A stretch of 64,000 bases of DNA, from positions 91,341,552-91,405,551 of the forward strand of contig JAKTNV010000004.1 of NCBI GenBank assembly GCA_022747635.1, given 5' to 3'. Origin of the DNA: Hetaerina americana. Taxonomy: Eukaryota > Arthropoda > Insecta > Odonata > Calopterygidae. Positions 1 to 11,434 of the stretch are shown piece after piece. A program made the translations under genes and the position numbers. The notes beneath the pieces were generated by a model. That model ran no database searches. It saw only the letters and a list, made by a program, of their open reading frames with translations, and was not told the DNA's origin. Positions within the stretch are counted from its first letter, which is position 1; the number at the start of each line of letters is the position of its first letter.

Positions 1-18
1 TTAGATTTAATCGCTTGT

Positions 19-100
19 CAACGCAACAGTTTCAGAGAGTAAAAATCATTTGCCTTGACCGGGATTCGAAACCGGATCCCTGGATGTACATTTAAGAGTT
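19..100 (-). repeat. tRNA-derived SINE-like fragment (family A), 5'-truncated
   Basis: Read on the minus strand, this is a second, inverted copy of the repeat at 110-216. It carries a B-box-like GGTTTCGAATCC, then TCAAGGC, then a short body with ATGATTTTTACTC and a tail TGTTGCGTTGA. Agreement with the plus copy runs from the GTACATCCAGGG segment through the tail and stops near position 19. The 5' half of the tRNA-like head is missing, so the two copies lie head to head with almost no spacer. SINE identity is inferred from the tRNA-like head plus the shared non-tRNA tail. Confidence 0.6.
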
Positions 101-109
101 TAAGAGGAC

Positions 110-216
110 GCCTCGACAGCTTAATTGGTTAAAGCACTCAGCCGGACATCGAGGGACCCGGGTTCAAATCCCGATCAAGGCGAATGATTTTTACACTCTG
201 AAATTGTTGCATTGAA
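110..216 (+). repeat. tRNA-derived SINE-like element (family A), tRNA-like head 110-181
   Basis: Positions 110-181 fold as a 72-nt tRNA. The acceptor stem GCCTCGA/TCAAGGC has one mismatch, the D stem GCTT/AAGC is perfect, the T stem has one mismatch, and the T loop is TTCAAAT. An A-box-like CAGCTTAATTGG (117-128) and a B box GGTTCAAATCC (161-171) are visible, so an internal pol III promoter is plausible. The anticodon loop has C instead of T at position 33 and the anticodon stem has a mismatch and a wobble pair. About 35 bases of tail (182-216) are shared with the inverted copy at 19-100. This fits a SINE or tRNA-derived repeat better than a working tRNA gene. Confidence 0.6.
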
Positions 217-540
217 GTACATACAAGGGGATGACTCCGTTGAAATTTACTGTTGGGGCATCTCCCGCAGTTTCTTGGAATTTCAGCACTTGTTTTCTTT
301 CTCCTATTCTTATTTCTTACACCCTTCCGTATTTTGTAATACTCACATGATGGCGATTGACGAAGATATACGGCTAAATCAAATCAGCTGAATGACTCCA
401 GAAGCAGAGTCACATGTGAGAGTGACGCTCAGGACATTGAAGACGCGGTGAGGCCCCTTCCTCTTAAGGTACTCCCACGAATGAAGGCCGCGGGGGCGAG
501 AACGCGCGGATGATGAAAGATGTTTAAGTGGAAGGGCAAG
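217..540. other. Spacer, no gene recognised
   Basis: Mixed-composition DNA between the SINE pair and the G-rich island. No conserved frame, structural RNA or repeat was recognised on either strand. Confidence 0.5.
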
Positions 541-1060
541 GGTGAGAAGGCGGCGCTGGGGGGGGATATCGGACCCGGTTGGGAGGAGTCAAAGGGAGCA
601 GCGCGGGGGGGAGGGGAGGGGTGTTGGTGGGTGTGGCGGTAGCGGATCTCCTCAACAAAGTAACGCGCTCGACCGCCCGAGACTCAACTCTCCAACTTTG
701 AGACAATGGCCGAGGGTGGCGGTGCAGGCGGGCAGGAGGGAAGAGGAGGGGAGGAGGAGGTCAGGAGGATGTGCGGTTGGAAGCGGAAATGCGGAGGTGG
801 GAGGGAACGAGGGAGAGAAAATGGGCGTGGGGGGTTCTTTTGAAATGTGGCGATGTGGGGCTGAATGGAGGTTAAGAGGCTACGGAGCACTCTGCGAAGG
901 GGAGAGGTGGGGATGAATGGGAAAGGGGGTGAGTTTTTCGTGAGGGGGGAAGGCCGGAGCGGGTTGACCCAGGGGGGAGGGACACTGAACTTGCGTGGTC
1001 TGCTTCTAGAAAGATCGGCATGGCGGAGAGGGAGGGGGGAGGGCGCGGGCCTTCCGAGAG
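541..1060. other. G-rich, purine-biased island with a G-quadruplex motif
   Basis: The plus strand is strongly G/A biased. Positions 605-632 hold runs of 7, 4, 4 and 3 guanines separated by short loops, which meets the usual G-quadruplex pattern. Open frames in this island on both strands give only Gly/Arg- or Pro/Ser-rich low-complexity translations and are explained by composition. Confidence 0.6.
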
Positions 1061-3424
1061 AATAATGAACGCACTGTGGCAAGTGAACAAATGAACTGTT
1101 CTTGAAGACGTTTAAAGGATTCCAATGAAACTGGAACTTCTTCTAAAATGCTTCTTTTCCGTGCATAATCCCATAAAAAATTCACCACTATCGACAACAC
1201 AGCTACTCGCCGAAAGTGTTATTTAGTCAGAAATTGTGCATAGCCGTGGGGAGTGTGCGAGTATGCTGTATAGGAGTTTCCCAAACTTTGGACACCTGGA
1301 GAGTGATGATTTTAATAACAATAGTTTAGGGTCCACCGTGATACATTGTAAGAAACCCAGCAAAACATTGGAACGAATGAAGCAACCAGTGCACAATCGT
1401 CATGCATGAGTCGGGCACGGAAAGAGTCCATTGTAAATGTAACAGCTGTGTATCAGAAGTAAAAAAATGGCGTAATTTTAACATTTTCAAAGGGTGAATA
1501 ATTTTTCTCAGGGACCACTACCACCCCACGGACACCAATTTCAATACGCTATGCTATATAATCTACATTTACACAAAAACCAAGTGATCCATCGACAAAA
1601 AGGAATGTGGCAGTGGGTGAAAGCACTGGATGGAAAGGGTAAGAAATGGGGTAGAGAGACGTGTATAAGGGATAATCGAAGGGGGAAAAGATCTTTTTAA
1701 AATTCCATAAAAGGATTCACCACCACAGGAGAAAAATACAACACGCTTATTAAACAGAGATTGAAGCATTTTTGGAATGGTGTTTTGCGGGGCATGTGGT
1801 AAGATGTGAGGTGGGTCAAGAGCTGCTAAACATGTACGACTTTTATTAGTTCATTTTATGCATATTAATGTGTACTTGCTCATCTACGCAAACATTCGCA
1901 CACCCATCTTTATAATCGGGGAATTATTTTTTTTTAATGATTCATTAATTTTTTATATCTAAGGTAATTCAATATTCCTTGTGCTTGGGTCTGGTTTTGT
2001 CATGATTGGGCATCAAACGGGGGTAGGTAAAAATTCTGGTATCTGTCGGTGACAAGCCAGAAAAGCAATTACCCAAATGTATCTTTCAATCCCGATCGAA
2101 TACCTGCAGAAATATTTGAGGAACAAGCTTCCAAAATATCGCCGTATCTGTCATATATGATATTTAAAAAGTCTCTTATGTTCATAAACGCTAACTAATT
2201 GAAAATAGCAAACGTATCACCTATATTAAAAGCGGCGACAACAAGGAACCGTGTAATTAGAAAAACTATTTCCCACACATTCATAATACGCCAGATCATA
2301 GGATACATAATTTTTATTGTGATTACGACTCATATTGATGGCCAAGGTTTATTTATGAATAATCATAAAAATAATAATAATCAATAGGCTTTATTCGGGT
2401 GAAATTGAGACTGTGGAAGCCCCTTCTTCCATCAAACCCAACGTCAAATAAATTCAATGAAAATATAATTAACTTTAAGAGCTAAATAATATATAAATGC
2501 ACTAGATAATGATAATTGATTTACAATGAATATGTATGAGTACAAAGAGCGTGGAAAGATATGCTAATTTGTGAGAAAAACGTAAGAAATAAGGATCATA
2601 AGGGTATAAACAGCGGTAGATCCAGCGGGGCAAAAATTGCGCATTTTGTTCCTCCATATTTTGGGTTCAGGGAATAATGTTCCGCTAGAAGTAAATTTTC
2701 TAGACTAAAAAAAAATCTTTAGACTACTTGACTTTTGCGTGTCAAAGCAAAATGTGTGCAGCAAAAATAAAAATATTCTAGATTCGATTAAAGACTTTGT
2801 AAATGTTCCGGTACAAAGTGTAGTCATGAGTGATGTTAGCTCTTTTTCAGTCGAAGTCATATCAGGTGTATCAAGTTTTGTCGGCCTACTTATTCCTTCC
2901 TTATTTTAACGATACTAGCACTGCGGTTAATGTTTAAAGGACCTTTTATTTTGAGCAGTTAGAAATATTATATCCTAAAATATGTTCATCATTGTATATT
3001 GTAAACCATCCAAAAAAGACCGTGGTTAATTGTAAAATTTGCTTATTTGCCGACGACGCTTTTGAGAACTTTCTCCAGCGATGACGTTGAAAATGTATTC
3101 TAAACCCCATTGTAGCAGAATGGGATATTTGTAGTCGAATTCAGTCACACGGCGTCATAAAAATTATCTCCGCGTCGAAAAAGAAACTAAGGGCTCGTGT
3201 GCTATCGTCGTAAACCAAGAGGCACCCAACCTAATTACTCCAACATACCTGCCCTGCTTGGTTTCTTTTAGTAGTGAATATTAATGAATATAGCGGAGAC
3301 TGCTTTCTTGTTTGAAAAAAAAACTATAAGCAGAGTTATCAACCCGAAGGCTGATTTAATAGGTGAGACCTAGAGCACAAGCAAACGGCGAGTAAAAATC
3401 ATACATCAGGGTGTTAAGGAGGCC
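1061..3424. other. AT-rich spacer, no gene recognised
   Basis: Frequent stops in all frames and A/T homopolymers. The only hint of coding history is LFADDA at 3043-3060 on the plus strand, which resembles a reverse transcriptase catalytic motif but has little supporting sequence around it. Confidence 0.5.
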
Positions 3425-3605
3425 ATTCCTTCCCGTGTGCTACATACGATTTCCTAGGTAGTTCTGATGCCCAAAAAATGAGATAAAAAAGCTGAGTTGT
3501 GAGTACCCAGAGGCGCGCCCGCGAATCAAACCCGACCCCTCAGGTCAGCTATCCCAAGGTCTACTCCCAGGAATACCAAGCCCCCTTGGGTCCTTGGGCC
3601 CACGT
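3425..3605 (-). repeat. tRNA-derived SINE-like element (family C)
   Basis: Read on the minus strand, it has a tRNA-like T arm with GGGTCGGGTTTGATTCG as a B-box-like segment, preceded by a region resembling a D arm (GGGATAGCTGACCTGAG). A body follows, including CTGGGTACTCACAACTCAGC. Similar T-arm wording occurs in the repeat at 17244-17465, but the bodies differ. The boundaries are approximate because only this copy was found. Confidence 0.45.
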
Positions 3606-4979
3606 GGGTATGAAGTACCTAATGCAGTTTTTTACTTTCTCATTGATACCATCATATCTTAGTTTGTGAATCTTATTTTCTCAAAAGGGGCCTTTGCCAA
3701 GACATTTTGAAATCTAAAAATACATAATTTACTTCCCTCGATTACTTTACAACATGATTAAAGGACGCAAGAATGCTGAAATTCATACAGAGGGAGAAGG
3801 GATAAGACGATCATCGTAGCGTTCAAGGCTTTCACTCGGGGGGGTGTTTGTTTTGGCGTCACCAACGGAGATGGGTGCGCATGACGACCACGACCAGGCC
3901 ATTGCCATGGATGAGGAGTCGCTAAACGCCCATGAAATGGCTTGCTGGGTATTCCATTGATGTAGAAGTCTTTGATAAGTTTTTTATTTTATAAAATGTC
4001 TTCATTAAGATAATAATAGTTAGGCCCAATACAATAACTGCTAAACTTCTGCACTCAACTATCTTTAGTACCGCACTTGGATGCATCAGTTGTATTTGTA
4101 TTATGATATATTTCGTGTTGGCAACAATAAAATACCCACTTCAAAACATTAAGCATTAATACGAGGAAAATAATACAAGTAACCTCTATTTCTTTCCAAA
4201 CGATTGGCTAGGTGTGAATTATCTATTAAAATTTGATAGGGAATTTCATTTACAGCCATAATCAATGCTGCACTCTATAAGTCGTATTGATACATTGCCT
4301 TATTTAAAAAATAATTACATTTGACAGTTAAATTATTCATTACGTTTGATTTTGATATCCGCTTGTGCAAAAAAATAAATTACTGCTTACGATGCATTCA
4401 TTTCAGGACGTAAAGAAGGCATAATTCAAATATAAAAATGCGTGCATATCAGTTAACTATCCAGTACTTTAATGCCTTTCAGCTGAAGTTGGCACTATAA
4501 AGCGAATCGGCATGGATTTTGATGCCGGCGAAATGCTAGGTTATGGATTACGGAGTGAAAGAGGATGCTAACGAGCTGTTTATGAAACAAAGTCGAGATG
4601 TGTTTGCGCAGGGCGTTATCATTGCGGACGATTGACGTCACCGTACCATCTGAGGCAATTGAGCGAAGGGCTGGCGGGGAAAGAGGCCGAGGCAAGCCCA
4701 ACTCATTATTCATCACCGCTGTAAATCAAACTATGATACTTTGGAATTATAAAATATTTATTTTAAATGTTCGACGGTTGGGAAATACTTTACGATAACC
4801 ATTTTGGAAACAGCACTAAATCAGTGTATCATTAACCGGTTTGAAAGCTACGATTTTCATATCATTCGCCCATGATTAACTGTGACATTTTATTCCTTTG
4901 ACTGGGTTTAACCTATGTGTCAAACCGACCCCATTTGATTTCATATCAATCCCGCGGCATGGTAAGAGCAGCCCCAGTA
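3606..4979. other. AT-rich spacer, no gene recognised
   Basis: Includes a short GC-richer patch around 3835-3950. No supported coding, RNA or repeat feature was seen. Confidence 0.45.
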
Positions 4980-5245
4980 GGGTCGCCCGCCGCTCTCGTT
5001 TGGTGAGCACAAAGTGTCCCCTCCAATGGCCACCCCCTCTCCCCCACGTGCACCCCCCTCTGCACTCACTTCTCTCCCTCCCTCGCCCGCCCTCTTTGTC
5101 CACCCCTGCGCGTCTATCTTCTCTTTCTCCGGCCGCTCTCCATCTTTCCCTCCTCCCCTTTGTCTCTTTCCATTATTCCAGACCCCTCTCACTGCCCACG
5201 CCCCACCTTTACCTTTTCCCAGCCGTCCCTCCACACCTGACGACA
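4980..5245. other. Pyrimidine-rich island
   Basis: The plus strand is dominated by C and T, with CCCTCTC-type runs. Open frames in several phases give Pro/Ser-rich translations with no domain, as expected from composition alone. Confidence 0.55.
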
Positions 5246-5339
5246 TAACTTTACGCATTCTTCCGCACAACACGTTCGTTTTCGTGAACCCGTGCAAGCG
5301 GCCTGGGGAACATCACAGTTTGTTTACTGATCGGCTTTG

Positions 5340-5440
5340 TACGGTGACTGGTGCACCGACTAAACACCCATTGAAGTACGGGTTTAAATTTTAACCCCGG
5401 ATGACATTTTTAGAGGTATCCCGATTACTACTTGGCTGCC
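5340..5440 (+). repeat. Partial SINE-like copy (family B), plus orientation
   Basis: The segment AGAGGTATCCCGAT followed by CTACTTG (5411-5434) matches the body of the family B copy on the opposite strand at 5447-5758 almost exactly. Upstream there is a degenerate B-box region (GGGTTTAAATT) and a CGGTG...GCACCGACT stretch resembling the tRNA-like head. Its 3' end abuts the 3' end of the minus copy, so the two lie tail to tail. Confidence 0.5.
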
Positions 5441-5446
5441 TTTTGG

Positions 5447-5758
5447 AGTAGTAGTAGCAGTAGTTTTAGGCGAGATGACCGACAGCTGAGTTCATTTGCG
5501 CCAAAAGGAATGGATTGGAATGGAAGGGTGGAGAGAAACCCGGCGTCGGTAATAGCCTTCTCTTCTCGAAAGTCACCAAAGGATCCGCAGTTTAACGTCC
5601 CATCCGTCGGACGTCGAACTCAATCAAAGTGATCTCCACAAAGCACCTCAAGTAGGGATCGGGATACCTCTGAAAAAATTCTTCCGCCTCCGGGATTCGA
5701 ACCCGGGTCCTCGCGGTGGGAAGCCTGTACGTTAGCCACCGCACCAATCCCAATCCCC
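5447..5758 (-). repeat. tRNA-derived SINE-like element (family B), near full length
   Basis: On the minus strand it starts with a tRNA-like head (about 5758-5684). That head contains an A-box-like GCGGTGGCTAACGT and a perfect B box GGTTCGAATCC inside a T arm CCGGG/CCCGG. A body of about 230 bases follows (landmarks AGAGGTATCCCGATCC, GGTGCTTTGTGGAG, GCGCAAATGA) and it ends in a (CTA)n tail. The copy at 8717-9024 has the same order of landmarks and the same tail, so this is a dispersed repeat. Head plus unrelated body plus short tandem tail is the classic SINE layout. Confidence 0.75.
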
Positions 5759-6779
5759 TGCCATTTGGAGAGCACCCCGCTGTCCGTCCAGTGGGATGTT
5801 GCCTTGGGGAACCCTTGGCGAATTCCGTTGTAAGCAGTACCCGAGCAGGGTTTCTCTTCACCCTACCCCGTTTCTTGAAAATCCAATTTCTGCCAAATTT
5901 TCCACTTATCTCTAATGGCGTGAATTCCATCAGCTTTCGCTTACTTCCCTTAATACTGCTACTGGGTATTGCTACTAGGCTACTAGGGGAGGGCGCCAAT
6001 GAGGGCTTGGAGGGGATGCAAAATCATTGTACATTGATGAAGAACGGAAGTCTCAAAACGACTCCGGACTGAAACCTCTCCTGGACCCTTTCCCCTTCTT
6101 CGTGCTCCCGACAATGCTCCCAACTAAGGGAAGTCGGCCTGAATCCTACGCTCAAAAATATTTAAGCCTTTGACGGTGATGTGATTCACGGGACCTCATG
6201 GGGGTGAAATGTAAAAATGCCCTCCGGTGGTCGTCTGATCGCACACCTTGCATAGGCATTGAAAAGGCTTTGTAAATGGGGTTGGTGAGTGTCTCATCTA
6301 TGGTATGTAGACCGGAATAACCACACCATGACCTTTGCCACGTGTGCATCCATCTTTTCTGCCATTTATCTGAACTGCTAAGAAGCAAACTCACATTTTC
6401 GTACAATTTTCTGAAGTAGAGTATTCTTTACTCCGAAATTACCCATATCTTAAATTTGACTCATTTTCATGCTTGTCAAATGGCTAATAAGATTAGTAAA
6501 ATAATATACATAATGAAACGATTCCAAATGAATTGAGGAGAAAATAATTCCTACTCAACCCTACCGGGGTTTTAAGCTATATTCATTCCCATCTTCGATG
6601 AAATGGAAACCTCCAATTACGAAGATTCAAATAAAAAAAACAATTTCTGCGAACATTCCGCGTGTACAAGAAAAAAGCCCACCCGCTTTAATAATCAGGC
6701 GCATCAACCCTGCGTGCGTACGAGTTGGAGGTGATCCTCCACGGGATCTGAGGGAAGGAATGGAAGTTTGGGAGCGTTT
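5759..6779. other. Spacer, no gene recognised
   Basis: Mixed composition just downstream of the SINE head, then AT-rich. No supported feature was seen. Confidence 0.45.
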
Positions 6780-6809
6780 GGGGTGTGGGTGCGGGTGTGT
6801 GGGTTAGGG
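6780..6809 (+). other. G-quadruplex motif with one telomere-like GGGTTAGGG
   Basis: Five guanine runs of at least three occur within 30 bases, with loops of 3-5 bases, ending in GGGTTAGGG. It is a single short occurrence and not a telomeric array. Confidence 0.6.
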
Positions 6810-6839
6810 TTGTGAAAAGGGTTGAATTATAGTTATATT

Positions 6840-7330
6840 TTTTTATCGAAAACCTCCCTCGACTCCCTTTTATTCTCCTTTCGCCCCTTCCCCTCCCGAA
6901 ACTCGCCCCTTTCGTTACTCTCCCTTTTTTTATCATTATTATTATTATTATTTTCATCCTTTGTTCGCGCTATGAACTCCCTCTCCCTTCCCTTCGAGCA
7001 ACAATCTCTCTCCCATCTGCCCCTACCCCTCCCGTGTCCTCCCCACCCTCTCCTTCGCCTCCCTGCACTCTTACGCGCACACAGCCCCTCGCTTCCATTC
7101 TCTCCACCGACGCACTTCTTCCCCGCAGCATCTCCTCCCCCACCCCCACCTACCTTTTTATACGTGCCCGTCTCGAAATCCTCTTCCAAAGGACCTTTAT
7201 ACACGAGACTACTTCATATCTTACTCACTCTCCTTGATGCTGCTTCCGATGTTCATTTTTTTCCCTGAAAAATCTTTTCTCCCCTTCGTCCTTCAACCTG
7301 TTCATTTTTTTATTCCTTCCTCCACGCTCG
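6840..7330. other. Pyrimidine-rich island
   Basis: C/T-dominated plus strand with long CCCTCTCCC-like stretches and a (TTA)n run near 6935-6952. The open frames here translate to Pro/Ser/Leu-rich low complexity and are not supported as genes. Confidence 0.55.
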
Positions 7331-8259
7331 CTATTCGATAATAGGCAATCTTTTTTTTCACCAAAAAATCTTTATTCTCCTTTATTTTGCTTAAGTACCG
7401 ATCCATCGAGTGCAGCACAAGTCTCCTCGAAGGATGTATATCATTATTATGAAATTTCCTATTGTTATTCAACTCTAAGAATTTTGTTTGCAGTAATTTT
7501 TTTACTCAACAAAAATGTCCTGAGGACCGACGTCATTTAAGTAAAGTTGAACCAGAGTTTCTCGAGAATTATCTTCATCTTCAACGATGGGAACCGTTAT
7601 AGACTTTTTATCTTGATAACGGCCGTATCAGAACTTCAACTCTATCGACCCGCTAAAAGAACAAGAAGCACGCTTCGCCTTTTCAGACCAGGTCTAACGA
7701 GTGTTGTGCATGTATGTATACCTCGCAATAAATAGGATTCGGCCCGTTTTCTGGGGATTTTGGGATTTTCAATAATATCAAATGCATTGTGTTTAATATG
7801 GCTGAAGAATGATTTTAAAAGAGTCTATGAAGTAATTCCGTTGTAGCTGCCTCCATTTATTTTGAAAACTGCGGCATTTGTTATCCAATAAGCACCCTAA
7901 ATTTGGCAACTGAAGAATTTTTTAAATATGGCAAAGTGATGCTCTTTTTAGTACGTATCTGAATCAAGTCCCTAAATCTAATTAATGCGTTTATTAAGTA
8001 AGACTCAGATATATTTTCTACCCGAGGAGCAAAACTGCATGCAAGATGAAGGCTGGGAATAGTGTATTATACCTACACTTTTTCTCATTCATTCAATTTG
8101 TCATTTAAATTACGCCAATAACAATCTAGGCAAGGCATGGCCTTGAATTTATTAAATAAAAGAAAAGATAAACAAGCCATAAATCATATAATATAGTATA
8201 TGGAATCGAGTTAAGAATTTCATACACTGATATCATAATTTTAATGGGGTGCAAATAAT
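7331..8259. other. AT-rich spacer, no gene recognised
   Basis: No conserved frame, RNA or repeat was recognised before the CR1-like relic begins. Confidence 0.45.
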
Positions 8260-8625
8260 ATATGCGTTTTAGTCTCAAAGATTTTGGTTACAGGTTGTGG
8301 GAAAATCTCACGGCAAAGTAGGGCAGAGGAATATTTTGCTTTAGTTAGACCAAATTTAGAGTACATGGAAAGTATCTGACAACCATGGGAGGATAAATGC
8401 TGATCAAATATCTAGACTTGGTAAATAATGCTAATGTGATCTGGGTTTGGTAAATATTATTGCGATTAGCGAGAAAGCGATACGAGCGTGCTGGTGAATT
8501 TGGAGACTGGAAGCCTCTCGATTCTCGGAGAGAGCGAGCAAAGCTAATGCTTTCAGAATAGGTACAGCTCTCCAGAGAGTTTTCTTGCAACACAGAGGGA
8601 GTCACAATGGTAAAAACATAACCAA
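8260..8625 (+). pseudogene. CR1/Jockey-like non-LTR retrotransposon relic, C-terminal part of ORF2
   Basis: The plus-strand translation around 8327-8400 reads YFALVRPNLEYMESI followed by a stop and QPWED. This matches the conserved segment after the RT domain of CR1/Jockey-type ORF2 proteins (consensus LVRPHLEYA..VWDP). About 100 bases later another frame gives WKPLDSRRERAKLML, the next conserved block (LGW..L..RR...RL). Stops and frame changes show it is dead. Family assignment rests on these two ordered motifs. It lies about 90 bases upstream of the (GTA)n end of the family B SINE. Confidence 0.7.
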
Positions 8626-8716
8626 ATGGAACTCAAGACTCCCATCAAAATGAGTCAACTTGAATTTAGTGAATTGTTCAGGCTCAAAAAGTATTGCCTG
8701 TTACATATAAGTATTT

Positions 8717-9024
8717 AGTAGTAGTAGTGTTTAGGGGAGGCGACAGACAACTGAGGTCATTTGCGCCAAAGGGGATGGACAGGAAAGGATGAAGGGTGGA
8801 GAGAAACCCGGCGTCGGCGTTAGCCTACTCTTTACCAAAGGTGCCTAGGCGTCCGCAGTTTAACGCCCCATCCGACGGACGGCGTACTCACTCAAAGTAC
8901 CCTCCACAAAGCACCTCAAGTATGGACCGAGATACCTCTGAAAAATATTCAACACCGCCGGAATTTGAACCCGAACCCTCTGGGTGGGAAGCCAGTAGGT
9001 TAGAACCCGCACATCTCGATCCCC
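8717..9024 (-). repeat. tRNA-derived SINE-like element (family B), second copy
   Basis: Collinear with the copy at 5447-5758. It has a (TAG)n/(CTA)n tail at 8717-8729, then the GCGCAAATGA, GGTGCTTTGTGGAG and AGAGGTATC landmarks. The tRNA-like head has a degenerate B box GGTTCAAATTCC and ends at a CCCC run near 9024. It is more mutated in the head than the first copy. Confidence 0.7.
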
Positions 9025-10585
9025 ATATATAAGTAATTATGTCCACGAGAGCTTTATACATGAACTAAAATATATTCTAGTGTATCCACAATAACTTTTA
9101 TCAGGGAGTATGGATAATATTTAGCATACAAACAATATAGTTTAAAATTCATTTATTTATATTTCTAGACCAACATATTCCACGATCCAAGCCCCCACAA
9201 GTACGGGTTAACAAACCAACCACTAGAGAAATTGATGATTTACATAATCGCTCATCATTTTATTTCCGCGAAGTATTAATTTTCGTACGTGATGTATCTA
9301 TTTATCTCTGCTATCCTTTCTAACTGCCCATCCATAAATTAAAAAATGGTGCTTTAATAAAACCAAGTTAAACGTTGTAATAGATTTCACTCGTCATAAT
9401 TCTTCACCTCGCTTCTTTTCCTCATTATCGTAAAGTTCCGAATCGATTTCATATTCTTTATGGAAATGCTGCAAAGCAACACGAACTTTAACCTTTCTAA
9501 CCGCTCTCTGGGACTCCTTTTTCTTTTCCAGCTACCCTCTGCATCTGACCCGCTCCGTGCACCCTTGTTTCGCATTCGGGAAGAAAAAAACGACAATGAG
9601 ATAAATGAGGAGGCGTGGGTGGAGGGCGGGTAGAAGGAGGGGTATTGCGGCGAGGGGGAGGGGTAATTCCGTTTAAATACTTTTATGGGCCCTTGGAGTG
9701 TCTGGAGGGTGTGCTCCAAAAAACTTCAACTTTTTGACAATTGGGCACCATATGCACTCAGGTGGTGGCCATTTTGCTCAGCGAATGGAACCGCAAATAT
9801 CGTGCACAAACCACTTTGGTTATTACTAACGGGCTGATTTATCATATATTTAATTTATCATATATTTATAATTAAGTTTGTTCTCTTGCGCAGAGCTTCG
9901 ATGTAAAATTGAACCAACAATTTGTCTCTTTATTCACTGTCTCTCTTATATGGCTCTGATGCATTCATTTTTTATTATATATCGGCCTTATAAAGATGAA
10001 AATTGTTTCAGTATTCTTATCCGACCTAATTTATTAAATACATTCTGTTAATGAGTTTTTATAATATTAAAGAACATGCCAGCGCTATTGCGTCGCTAAG
10101 TTTCATCTACATTAGCAATCAAATTCTATAATTATAAGGCAACTGTATCAACTAGGGAAGCGCGACATGAGGTCATCTTTTCGCTTTGAAGAAACAGAAT
10201 ATTAAAAGATTCTCAGCTCTAGCAATTCAGGGGTCCCCATTTTCCAAGACTTAAACTGTTTATGATAGCTCCCACTTCCACCGCACAAAGGGGAATTCCA
10301 ACGGTTTTGGTTTTTTTTTAAAATGTATTCATTGGTATTATATCGCAATTTTATTCATTAATTATATATTTTTTACCAATTTCCATCAATTCCTAATTAG
10401 ATACACGTTCATGGTGTAGCGGCACTTGAATCTCAGATGAAGCCATGCAAAGATGCTCTAAGAGAAAAGCTATTCCGATTCCTTACCACCACATGTCACT
10501 AACCAATGAAAATGGCATAATTCGCATAATTAAATGAAAGACCTGATATATTAAAGAGCATTTCTCATGGAGAACGACACTCTAA
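9025..10585. other. AT-rich spacer with a short tandem duplication
   Basis: No gene recognised. Positions 9837-9868 are two exact 16-bp copies of ATTTATCATATATTTA. A small purine-rich patch lies at about 9600-9665. Confidence 0.5.
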
Positions 10586-10965
10586 TTTCAGTCAGTTTGT
10601 GGGAAAGGGGTCTCTCTCCCTATTTTATCGGTCAGCCCAAAGGTCGAAGTTCTGTACCATCTTTTTCCCCCTTGGCAGGTAAATTTCTCTCTCCTATTAA
10701 CTGACTCAATTTCCCTAATGGTCGTCTCCGGCTGTTATCCTAAAACTCTTGGACAGCCCTACATCCCCGTTTCAACTCTTCCTGCTTCAACACCCACTCG
10801 TCTACTCATACACGGTTTTGTCTCCATTTACGGAAAAATATCCCTCTCCTTTCAAATCCTCTCCCAGTTCCCTCTTCTCATTCACCTAACTTAATCCATT
10901 GCCCGCCACATCCCCATCTGCCTCCACCTCCGGCCACGCCTGCTTTGCTCAACTCCCCCTGCTGC
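10586..10965. other. Pyrimidine-rich island
   Basis: C/T-biased plus strand without a recognisable protein or RNA. Confidence 0.5.
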
Positions 10966-11434
10966 TGCGTCTTGAAATTTTAGGCATTCTTTTCATTATT
11001 CAAAATTACCTCCCATATTTCCATTTTACCCACAAATACTTTGCTAAGTACATAATTGATATTTGCAGTATTATAACTTTTATCTGGGCCATAAATTAAA
11101 CAAAGAAAAACGTACTGATGACGGTTGCACTGAAAAGAAGCCTAACGGGACTCATATAATGTATGCGAAAGTAAATTGACAAGACTTTTATGAAGAAAAG
11201 ACATAGTGAGATAAAGACCAGTGGGATTAAATAACTCTTCTCAGTTAATAGTTAACAATGAATAGTCACCCATATTTTGAGTCCCTTTGTGACAGATCTG
11301 ATTTCAGGAGTGCGAAGGGGAAGTGCTGCAAAGCCCTTAATTCGATTGGTAAACATTAATGACTAGGGTTTTTACGTTAGCAGCAACCTTAGATTATTTG
11401 CATATAGCAGACTGATTTCTACTAAAATAAGGAC

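Noticed and set aside
110..181. Functional tRNA gene
   Set aside because: Good overall fold, but C at position 33, defects in the anticodon and acceptor stems, and a repeat tail shared with an inverted copy. A SINE head is the better reading.
5684..5758. Functional tRNA gene on the minus strand
   Set aside because: Perfect B box, but it is joined to a body and (CTA)n tail repeated at 8717-9024, so it is the head of a dispersed repeat.
6780..6809. Interstitial telomere
   Set aside because: Only one GGGTTAGGG. The other runs are GGGTGT/GGGTGC variants.
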